16,939 nt of DNA from JALQUL01 sp964556425 (GTDB taxonomy: Bacteria > Pseudomonadota > Gammaproteobacteria > Burkholderiales > Burkholderiaceae_C). Position numbers and translations under genes: made by a program. The notes beneath the pieces are model-generated. The model saw only the letters and a program-made list of their open reading frames with translations. It ran no database searches and was not told the DNA's origin. Every line of letters starts with the position of its first letter. Within the stretch, counting starts at the first letter, position 1. The stretch spans positions 1 through 16,939 of the forward strand of contig CAZKWC010000064.1 in NCBI GenBank assembly GCA_964556425.1, written 5' to 3'. Positions 6,638-12,516 of the stretch are shown one piece after another.

Positions 6638-7360
6638 ATGACTAAACTCATTCCAATTACTACCGAAAAAGCCCCTGATGAAGGGGTACCGGTTTCTGTC
6701 AAAATTCGTGAGCGTTTGGTTAAAGCAAAAAAACGTTTTAATGCCAACGACAACATTTCTGCTTTTATTCAGCCTGGCGAGTTGGCCAAGTTGTTAGATG
6801 AAGTAGAACTCAAAATGAAAACGGTGCTTGATAGTTTGGTCATTGACACCCAAAATGATCACAACACCAACAACACCGCCAGACGAGTTGCAAAAATGTA
6901 CTTGCAAGAGGTGTTTAATGGCCGTTATGTGGCAGCACCTACTATTACCGAGTTCCCTAATGCCGAGCATTTAAACGAGCTCATGATTGTGGGGCCTATT
7001 ACCGTGCGTAGTGCCTGCTCACATCACTTATGCCCTGTTATTGGTCAGGTGTATATTGGTTTAATGCCTAACGAACACACCAATGTGATTGGTTTGTCTA
7101 AGTTTGCTCGTTTAGCTGAATGGATTATGTCTAGGCCACAAATTCAAGAAGAAGCAGTGGTGCAATTAGCTGATTTAATTCAAGAAAAAACCCAACCCGA
7201 TGGCCTAGCTATTGTGATGGAGGCCTCTCATTTTTGTATGGGCTGGCGCGGCATTAAAGATACCGAATCAAAAATGATTAACTCGGTCATGCGTGGTGTG
7301 TTTTTAAAAGACCCCAATCTTCGTCGCGAGTTTTTAACCTTAATTCCAAGAAAGACTTAA
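6638..7360 (+). CDS. folE: GTP cyclohydrolase I (FolE) variant
   Basis: Catalyses GTP to 7,8-dihydroneopterin triphosphate, the first step to folate and pterins. The C-terminal two thirds match the family: SACSHHLCPVIG with zinc ligands Cys127 and His130 and catalytic His129, VIGLSKFARL (Ser154-Lys155), RPQIQEE (Gln170-Glu171), and SHFCMGWRGI with His198 and the third zinc ligand Cys200. The length of 240 residues is close to the usual 220-250. The Glu of the canonical CEHH motif is Ser here (Ser128), so this belongs to a divergent branch, although the other catalytic residues are kept. It heads a tight cluster: the BLUF gene starts 3 bases past its stop. The ribosome binding site is weak. 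The 247 bases upstream hold no promoter I can defend. A housekeeping folE may exist elsewhere, in which case this would be a specialised paralogue (inference). Confidence 0.9.
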   Translation: MTKLIPITTEKAPDEGVPVSVKIRERLVKAKKRFNANDNISAFIQPGELAKLLDEVELKMKTVLDSLVIDTQNDHNTNNTARRVAKMYLQEVFNGRYVAAPTITEFPNAEHLNELMIVGPITVRSACSHHLCPVIGQVYIGLMPNEHTNVIGLSKFARLAEWIMSRPQIQEEAVVQLADLIQEKTQPDGLAIVMEASHFCMGWRGIKDTESKMINSVMRGVFLKDPNLRREFLTLIPRKT

Positions 7361-7363
7361 GCC

Positions 7364-7786
7364 ATGTTGGTCAGACTCTTGTATGTAAGCCGGGCTGTTG
7401 ATGAAAGCCCACAGGCCATCGAAAATATTTTAGCTCAATGCAGACAATATAATCCCGTTTCTGGAATTACGGGAATTTTGTGTTATGGTGGTAATGTGTT
7501 TTTACAAGCCATAGAGGGCGGTCGTTCTTCGGTAAATGCTTTGTATGCTCATATTCTTAAAGACCCACGTCACAAAGATGTTGAATTATTGCAATACGAA
7601 GAAATTACCGAGCGCCGTTTTGGTGGTTGGACCATGGGACAAGTCAATGTCGCTAAGGTCAATACTTCAATTTTATTAAAGTATTCCGAACGCGCTGAAT
7701 TAAATCCTTATGGAGTTTCTGGCAAAGTGTCGTTTGCTCTACTCGAAGAGCTAATGGCTACAGCAAGCATTATGGGGCGAGCCTAA
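7364..7786 (+). CDS. Single-domain BLUF blue-light photoreceptor
   Basis: BLUF domains bind FAD and sense blue light through a Tyr-Gln hydrogen-bond switch. The 140-residue protein shows the pattern in full: LLYVSRA with Tyr7, CRQYN with Asn30, GITGILCY, FLQAIEG with Gln48, RRFGGWTMG with Trp89 and Met91. Spacing of Asn, Gln, Trp and Met is the same as in AppA (Asn45, Gln63, Trp104, Met106). The BLUF fold occupies residues 1-95. The remaining 45 residues are probably the helical cap of short BLUF proteins such as PixD or BlrB. No output domain is fused, so signalling must be through a protein partner. It sits between folE (3-base gap) and an exported nuclease gene (3-base gap), with translation likely coupled. 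Confidence 0.93.
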   Translation: MLVRLLYVSRAVDESPQAIENILAQCRQYNPVSGITGILCYGGNVFLQAIEGGRSSVNALYAHILKDPRHKDVELLQYEEITERRFGGWTMGQVNVAKVNTSILLKYSERAELNPYGVSGKVSFALLEELMATASIMGRA

Positions 7787-7789
7787 AAA

Positions 7790-8392
7790 ATGAAAACTAA
7801 AATCAAACTGCTTTTTTCTTTGAGTTTGATTTTAGTTTTAAATGTTTTTTTAAATGGCTTGTTACTTCGGGTTGTTTATGCTCAACCCCAAGAGCCTTTT
7901 CCGCCTCAATGGCAAGCCTTGGTAAGCCGAGTCATAGACGGTGACACCTTGATATTGCAACCCATTGGCAGCCAAAATCTTTATGCCACCCGAATTGCTG
8001 GTATAGATGCCCCCGAAATATGCCAAAGCTTTGGTAATACGGCAAAAGAGGGTCTGGCTCGTAAAGTGCAGGGTTTAATGGTCACCGTTAACAGCGACCA
8101 CCGTGATGACTTTGGCCGAGAACTAGGACAGGTTTATTTAAACGGTGAAGACCTTGGCGCCTACATGGTAAGGCAAGGTTGGGCATGGTCTTATGGCAGA
8201 GGCAAATCAGCTGGCCCCTATGCTCTAGAGCAAGCTTATGCACAAAATCTAAAACTAGGTTTATTTGCAACTGCTCAAAAAATAATCAAACCCGCCGATT
8301 TCAGACGTCGGTTCAAGGCTTGCCAAGAAGGGCATGAGGCTGTAGCTAAGTTGCCGACCAAAGCAAAAAAAGCCCATCTTAATGAACCGTAA
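7790..8392 (+). CDS. Exported Staphylococcal-nuclease-like (thermonuclease) protein
   Basis: A Ca2+-dependent phosphodiesterase of the SNase fold, expected outside the cytoplasm. Residues 1-31 form a signal peptide (KTKIK n-region, long Leu-rich core, VVYA cleavage site). The SNase domain spans about residues 42-160. Key residues match nuclease A: VIDGDTL with Asp52 and Thr53, TRIAGIDAPE with Arg68, Asp73 and Glu76 (the Arg-x4-Asp-x2-Glu spacing of Arg35/Asp40/Glu43), and DDFGRELGQVYL with Arg110 for Arg87. An active nuclease is therefore likely. The C-terminal tail is Lys/Ala-rich. It is the last gene of the folE-BLUF unit and starts 3 bases after the BLUF stop. I see no convincing terminator in the 43 bases before the converging adenylyltransferase gene. 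Confidence 0.9.
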   Translation: MKTKIKLLFSLSLILVLNVFLNGLLLRVVYAQPQEPFPPQWQALVSRVIDGDTLILQPIGSQNLYATRIAGIDAPEICQSFGNTAKEGLARKVQGLMVTVNSDHRDDFGRELGQVYLNGEDLGAYMVRQGWAWSYGRGKSAGPYALEQAYAQNLKLGLFATAQKIIKPADFRRRFKACQEGHEAVAKLPTKAKKAHLNEP

Positions 8393-8435
8393 ATTGCAGA
8401 GCTTAACTAAAAACCAATAAGCAATAACTAAAAGC

Positions 8436-9185
8436 TTAATGCGTGCCGCACACCGAGCAATGTGGGTTTTGAGGTATTTGTATATCGGTAAAAGACATAG
8501 ACCGACCATCGAGTAGTAATAAGCGGCCTACCAATCGAGAGGGCAAACCCGCTGCTATTTTGAGGGCTTCAGTGGCCTGAATAGATCCCATAACACCTAC
8601 TAAAGGGGCAAAAACACCCATAGTGGCACAACGGGTTTCTTCTGTGGTTTGTTCGGGTGGAAACACACAAGCCCAGCAAGGTGTGTTGGCTTGCCTTGGG
8701 TCCACTACAGTAATCTGACCATCAAAGCGAATAACTGCCCCACAGACCAAAGGTTTTTTGGCTTTGACACAAGCCGCATTAATCGCATGGCGGGTAGCAA
8801 AATTGTCGGTGCAATCGACTACCACTGTGGCTTTTTCTACCAAAGTTTGCAGCAATGCAGCATCTGCCCTAGTGGCAAGTGCTGTTAGGTGAACCTCGGG
8901 GTTAATAGCTTTGGCAGCCAAAGCTGCAGAATCGACTTTGTTCATGCCCACAGTAGCGGTGGTATGAATAACTTGGCGCTGTAAATTGGTTAAATCAACT
9001 TGGTCGTTGTCAACTAAAGTGATTTGGCCTACTCCGGCAGCCACTAAATACTGCACTACAGGAGCACCCAAACCACCAGCACCAATAATTAACACATGAC
9101 TGTTAATAATGTTTTCTTGGCCTTCTATGCCAACTTCATCTAGCAAAATATGACGGGAGTACCTAAGGAGTTGATCATCTGTCAT
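8436..9185 (-). CDS. moeB: HesA/MoeB/ThiF family adenylyltransferase
   Basis: E1-like enzyme that adenylates the C-terminal Gly of a ubiquitin-like sulfur carrier (MoaD for molybdopterin, or ThiS for thiazole). The 249 residues show the nucleotide-binding Rossmann motif GAGGLGAP (35-42), LVDNDQVDLTNLQRQ (57-71), DCTDNFATR (124-132) and the zinc site from CWAC (Cys170, Cys173) and CSVC (Cys243, Cys246). Cys186 lies in the mobile loop where ThiF has its acyl-disulfide Cys184, so the choice between MoeB and ThiF is open. The symbol follows the usual naming for this gene order. There is no fused rhodanese domain. It starts 61 bases after the S41 protease stop with a recognisable AGG site, so it is probably the last gene of the gpmA-ctpA-moeB series. 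Confidence 0.88.
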   Translation of the reverse strand: MTDDQLLRYSRHILLDEVGIEGQENIINSHVLIIGAGGLGAPVVQYLVAAGVGQITLVDNDQVDLTNLQRQVIHTTATVGMNKVDSAALAAKAINPEVHLTALATRADAALLQTLVEKATVVVDCTDNFATRHAINAACVKAKKPLVCGAVIRFDGQITVVDPRQANTPCWACVFPPEQTTEETRCATMGVFAPLVGVMGSIQATEALKIAAGLPSRLVGRLLLLDGRSMSFTDIQIPQNPHCSVCGTH

Positions 9186-9246
9186 ATGTTGCCTAAAAAT
9201 TTATTTAAGAAAACAATTATATAAAACAAAACCTTAGGACTAATAA

Positions 9247-10683
9247 TTACTCAGCTTTTTTAGGCTTTTCTTCTTTGCGCTCGGTCATGGTTTTACTCAC
9301 AATAACAGGCAAACCTTTTAAATGGTTAAGCGCTTGTTGTAATTGGAAGTCTTTATCTGAACCGTATTCAGGTAGTTTTCGATCGATAATCGGTTTTTTG
9401 CGATCTTCTTCTAACTGTTTAAGCGCTTCTTCACGAGCTTTTTCTCTGGCTGCATCGGGTTTTTCTTCATCTTGACCGTTGCCCAAATGTTTGCTGAGAT
9501 CGGCTTCGCGCATTTGAAGTGCCGCATAAGGATTGCCCTCAAGGGTCTCATCGACCATGAGGTCAGGAATAATACCTTTGGCCTGAATAGAGCGTCCGCT
9601 TGGTGTGTAATAACGTGCAGTGGTAATTTTTACCGCACTGTTTTCACCAAGTGGAATGCTGCTTTGCACTGAGCCTTTACCAAAAGTTTGGCTACCCATA
9701 ATTTTGGCACGTTTAAAGTCTTGTAATGCACCAGCCACAATTTCACTGGCAGAAGCAGAGCCTTCGCTTACTAAAACAACCAATGGAACTTTTTTGAGTT
9801 CTGGGGGTAGTCTTTTAATAAGGTCTTCGCTGGCGCTACGCATATAAAAGCGGGGTTCTGCTTTATAAACATTGCTACTATTTTGGCCTTTGGTAGAAAC
9901 TACCACAGAACCTTCAGGTACAAAAGCGGCAGTCACACCAATGGCGCCATCTAGGAGGCCGCCTGGGTCGTTGCGCAAATCTAAAACCAGACCCTTTAAT
10001 TTAGGATCTTGTTTGTAAAACTCTATGAGTTTACGTGCCATGTCATCAACGGTACGCTCTTGGAATTGACTAATGCGCAACCAAGCATAACCAGGTTCTA
10101 TGACTTTGCCTCGTACCGATTGAGTCTTGATTTCGTCGCGAATAATAGTAACAGGGAAGGTTCTGTTTTCGTCTTTACGGAAAATAGTGAGAATGACTTT
10201 GGTGTCAGGCTGACCACGCATGCGCTTCACTGCTTCTTCTAGGGTTAAGCCACGAACTGGAGTGGTATCAATGCGAGTGATTAAGTCGCCAGAACGCAAA
10301 CCTGCTTTAGCAGCAGGCGAGCCTTCGATGGGGGTAACCACTTTAACTAAGCCGTCTTCGAAGGCAATTTCAATACCTACACCCACAAATTTGCCGCTAA
10401 TGCCTTCACCAAATTCTTTAAAAGCTTTGCCAGTAAAGTATTGAGAGTGAGGGTCTAAGCTAGAAACCATGCCGCTGATGGCATCGTTAAAAAGTTGTTT
10501 TTCATCTACGGGGTCAACATAGCTGGATTTAATGACCGAATAAACCTGAGAAAATTTTTCAATTTCTTCCAGGGGTAGTGGGGACGTGGTTCTTTGAGCA
10601 ACAGTTTGTAAAGACACAGTAGTCATTACACCGGCCAACATACCGACTGCGATCCAACCTGCAATTTTGAGTTTCTGACCCAT
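9247..10683 (-). CDS. ctpA: S41 family C-terminal processing peptidase (CtpA-like)
   Basis: A periplasmic Ser/Lys-dyad protease that trims or degrades envelope proteins, tethered by an N-terminal signal-anchor (hydrophobic residues about 8-27). With the start used here the protein has 478 residues: a PDZ domain at about 90-180 (VGVGIEIAF, SPAAKAGLRSGDLI), then the S41 catalytic domain with LRNDPGG, EGSASASEI (Ser311 as nucleophile) and FGKGSVQ (Lys336), exactly 25 residues apart as in E. coli Prc. The last 90 residues are a charged Lys/Glu-rich tail. The frame can be extended 5 codons to a TTG at 10698, but the ATG at 10683 has GGGA 7 bases upstream and is preferred. It lies between gpmA and moeB on the same strand. 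Confidence 0.92.
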   Translation of the reverse strand: MGQKLKIAGWIAVGMLAGVMTTVSLQTVAQRTTSPLPLEEIEKFSQVYSVIKSSYVDPVDEKQLFNDAISGMVSSLDPHSQYFTGKAFKEFGEGISGKFVGVGIEIAFEDGLVKVVTPIEGSPAAKAGLRSGDLITRIDTTPVRGLTLEEAVKRMRGQPDTKVILTIFRKDENRTFPVTIIRDEIKTQSVRGKVIEPGYAWLRISQFQERTVDDMARKLIEFYKQDPKLKGLVLDLRNDPGGLLDGAIGVTAAFVPEGSVVVSTKGQNSSNVYKAEPRFYMRSASEDLIKRLPPELKKVPLVVLVSEGSASASEIVAGALQDFKRAKIMGSQTFGKGSVQSSIPLGENSAVKITTARYYTPSGRSIQAKGIIPDLMVDETLEGNPYAALQMREADLSKHLGNGQDEEKPDAAREKAREEALKQLEEDRKKPIIDRKLPEYGSDKDFQLQQALNHLKGLPVIVSKTMTERKEEKPKKAE

Positions 10684-10730
10684 TAATTTATCCCGCAATA
10701 TTAGCTAAACTATAAAAGCATCAATATACA

Positions 10731-10769
10731 CCTCATCATGCAATTTGGGCGCTTGATGAGGTTTTATTT
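10731..10769 (+). terminator. Terminator-like hairpin in the gpmA-ctpA gap
   Basis: An 8-bp perfect stem CCTCATCA/TGATGAGG (10731-10738 with 10754-10761) has a 15-base loop and is followed on the plus strand by TTTTATTT. On the minus strand, where both flanking genes lie, no T-run follows. It would thus stop antisense (plus-strand) transcription, or form an RNA hairpin within the gpmA-ctpA transcript. Confidence 0.45.
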
Positions 10770-10796
10770 ACAAAAATTGGTAACAAAATGACGTAT

Positions 10797-11540
10797 TTAC
10801 GCTTTACCCTGAGCCGCAACTGCTGCTGCCGCTGCTGCTGCCGCCTTTTCATCACCTAAATAATAGCGACGAATCGGTTGGCAGTTCTCGTCTAGCTCAT
10901 AAACCATAGGAATTCCGTTGGGAATATTGAGGCTAACGATGTCGTCATCAGAAATGCCGTCTAAGTGTTTAACTAAGGCTCGAATCGAGTTGCCATGAGC
11001 GGCCACTACCGGGCGACGGCCTGCTTTTAAAGCAGGCATGAGGGTTTCATTCCAAAACGGCATCATGCGGGCGACGGTATCTTTTAAACATTCTGTTAAA
11101 GGAACTTGTTCGGCAGATAACTTGCTGTAACGTGGGTCAGAACGTTCGCAACGTGGGTCAGTTGCTTCAAGGGCAGGTGGTGGTGTATCATAACTACGAC
11201 GCCAAACCAAGACTTGTTCATCTCCGTATTGGGCCGCTGTTTCTGCTTTGTTTAAGCCTTGTAGTCCACCATAATGACGTTCATTTAAACGCCATGAGTG
11301 CACCACTGGCAACCATTGCCTTTCCATTTCGTCTAGGCAATGCCATAAAGTATGAATCGCGCGTTTTAATACGCTAGTATAGGCAACATCAAACTCATAA
11401 CCTTCTGCTTTTAGCAGTTGGCCAGCTTTTTTGGCTTGTTCAATGCCTAATGGTGTTAAGTCAACATCGGTCCAACCGGTAAAACGGTTTTCAAGATTCC
11501 ATGTGGATTCGCCATGACGGATAAGTACTAGTTTATACAT
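10797..11540 (-). CDS. gpmA: 2,3-bisphosphoglycerate-dependent phosphoglycerate mutase
   Basis: Interconverts 3- and 2-phosphoglycerate in glycolysis and gluconeogenesis. The 247-residue product has the complete dPGM signature: LIRHGESTWN with phosphorylated His9, Arg60, LNERHYG with Glu87, RRSYDTPPP, and AAHGNSIRAL with His182. E. coli GpmA is 250 residues. The open frame extends to an ATG at 11582, but the family N-terminus MYKLVLIRHGES begins at 11540, where AAGAAAG precedes the ATG. The C-terminus ends in eight consecutive Ala, encoded by a perfect 12-bp tandem repeat. It is the first gene of the minus-strand series gpmA-ctpA-moeB and diverges from the rhodanese gene. Confidence 0.96.
   Translation of the reverse strand: MYKLVLIRHGESTWNLENRFTGWTDVDLTPLGIEQAKKAGQLLKAEGYEFDVAYTSVLKRAIHTLWHCLDEMERQWLPVVHSWRLNERHYGGLQGLNKAETAAQYGDEQVLVWRRSYDTPPPALEATDPRCERSDPRYSKLSAEQVPLTECLKDTVARMMPFWNETLMPALKAGRRPVVAAHGNSIRALVKHLDGISDDDIVSLNIPNGIPMVYELDENCQPIRRYYLGDEKAAAAAAAAVAAQGKA
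10821..10844 (-). repeat. Perfect 12-bp tandem repeat in gpmA (poly-Ala tail)
   Basis: Two perfect 12-bp units (GCG GCA GCA GCA in the coding direction) give eight Ala codons in the dispensable tail of gpmA. Because the unit is a multiple of three, slippage would change only the tail length. Confidence 0.85.
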
Positions 11541-11608
11541 TTGAGCTTTCTTACGCTGAGGGAAAGGTGAGCATCTCATCACATTAAACTATTGGTCTAA
11601 AAATATTG

Positions 11609-11631
11609 CTCTTGGCAGTTTTGCCCAAGAG
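11609..11631. other. Hairpin in the gpmA / rhodanese divergent region
   Basis: A stem of CTCTT-GGCA paired with TGCC-(C)-AAGAG, nine pairs with one bulged C and a GTTT loop. On the minus strand it is followed by a T-rich stretch (AATATTTTTAG), so it might attenuate gpmA. On the plus strand it overlaps the candidate promoter of the rhodanese gene. Confidence 0.35.
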
Positions 11632-11641
11632 ATGTTATTAA
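11612..11641 (+). promoter_or_regulatory. Candidate sigma-70 promoter for rhodanese-grxC
   Basis: TTGGCA (11612-11617), an 18-bp spacer and TATTAA (11636-11641) lie about 70 bases before the GTG start of the rhodanese gene. The match is moderate. Confidence 0.3.
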
Positions 11642-11712
11642 TAGCGTCAAGTTTGATGTGAGAGCTTGGTTTCTATTCTAAAATCAAGAGATTCTATTTT
11701 AAAAGGATTAAC

Positions 11713-12123
11713 GTGAATTTCATTATCGAAAATTGGCAATTAGTGTTTGTAGCTATCGCTTCTGGTGTGGCTTTATTATTACCTACCCTTCTTTCTGGTG
11801 GCGCAGGTTCTATTAGCTGTACCGATGCGGTATTGTTAATGAACAAAGAAAAGGCCAACATCATTGATGTAAGACGCCCAGATGAGTTTAAAACTGGCAG
11901 CATTGCAGGTGCAAAAAATATCGAAATTACCAAAATTGATGCGCAATTAGCTAGTGCGGTTAAAAACAAAGAAGCGCCTATGGTTTTAATTTGCGCCACA
12001 GGTGCAAGATCTCAAGGTGCGTTAAGATTGGCACAAAAGCTGGGTTATACCCGTGTCTTTTCAATGTCTGGTGGCTTAAAGGCATGGCGTGAAGCCAATT
12101 TGCCAGTTACCAAGGCTTCTTAA
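11713..12123 (+). CDS. Membrane-anchored rhodanese-like sulfurtransferase (YibN-type)
   Basis: A single rhodanese domain that could carry sulfane sulfur on a cysteine. The 136 residues begin with a hydrophobic segment (about 8-28) that anchors the protein to the membrane. The domain follows at about 34-133: IIDVRRPDEFKTGSIAGAKNI and the active loop CATGARS (Cys94 to Ser100), with SMSGGLKAW near the end. The start is GTG, preceded by AAAAGGA at good spacing; this choice also keeps the whole membrane segment. grxC follows after 30 bases, and the pair is probably one operon. The direction of sulfur transfer and the partner protein are not evident. Confidence 0.9.
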   Translation: MNFIIENWQLVFVAIASGVALLLPTLLSGGAGSISCTDAVLLMNKEKANIIDVRRPDEFKTGSIAGAKNIEITKIDAQLASAVKNKEAPMVLICATGARSQGALRLAQKLGYTRVFSMSGGLKAWREANLPVTKAS

Positions 12124-12153
12124 ATTAAGTATTTTTTGTTTCTAGGAAATTAA

Positions 12154-12414
12154 ATGGCTACCATTACCATGTACACCACGGCAGTTTGTCCTTATTGTGT
12201 TCGTGCCAAATCAATTTTAAAAGCCAAGGGTGTGACTGAAATCAATGAAGTTCGCATTGACTCAGACCCAGAGCAACGTCAAATCATGATGGAGCGTACT
12301 TCTAGAAGAACCGTGCCACAAATTTATATCAATGATTTTCATGTGGGTGGTTGTGATGACCTAGAAGCTTTAAATGCTGCTGGCAAACTAGATCCTTTGT
12401 TACAACAGGCTTAA
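12154..12414 (+). CDS. grxC: Glutaredoxin 3
   Basis: A glutathione-dependent dithiol oxidoreductase of the cytoplasm. The 86-residue protein has the usual size and the CPYC active site (Cys12, Cys15), TVPQIYIND with the cis-Pro at residue 55, and the glutathione-binding GGCDDL at 65-70. AGGA precedes the ATG. It follows the rhodanese gene and is closed by a strong terminator. In many Burkholderiales the next gene would be secB; here a converging regulator gene follows instead. Confidence 0.96.
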   Translation: MATITMYTTAVCPYCVRAKSILKAKGVTEINEVRIDSDPEQRQIMMERTSRRTVPQIYINDFHVGGCDDLEALNAAGKLDPLLQQA

Positions 12415-12422
12415 TTGAAGCT

Positions 12423-12467
12423 AACTTCAGTTAAAACTAAGTAATATATCTTAATTTAACTGAAGTT
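12423..12467. repeat. 13-bp perfect inverted repeat after grxC
   Basis: AACTTCAGTTAAA (12423-12435) and its perfect reverse complement (12455-12467) are separated by 19 bases. The stem is AT-rich and has no T-run, so it is not a typical terminator. It may be a 3' RNA stabiliser or a protein-binding palindrome. Confidence 0.5.
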
Positions 12468-12482
12468 CATTAAAAACAATTT

Positions 12483-12516
12483 AACCCACCTTTTATTGCT
12501 TAAGGTGGGTTTTTTG
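12483..12516 (+). terminator. Rho-independent terminator of grxC
   Basis: An 8-bp GC-rich stem AACCCACC/GGTGGGTT (12483-12490 with 12504-12511), a 13-base loop and a run of T (12510-12515). The stop codon of the converging sigma-54 activator gene lies in the loop (12500-12502), so both genes share the hairpin. It may work in both directions. Confidence 0.85.

Noticed and set aside
8649..8888. Plus-strand 79-codon frame inside the adenylyltransferase gene
   Set aside because: Antisense shadow of a well-supported gene with no recognisable motif or ribosome binding site.
11541..11582. Extended 14-residue N-terminus of gpmA
   Set aside because: The family starts directly at MYKLVLIRHG; the extension is unlike any GpmA N-terminus I know.
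11694..11999. Minus-strand 101-codon frame over the rhodanese gene
   Set aside because: Its hydrophobic look is the reverse reading of the rhodanese membrane segment; the plus-strand gene has the rhodanese active loop.
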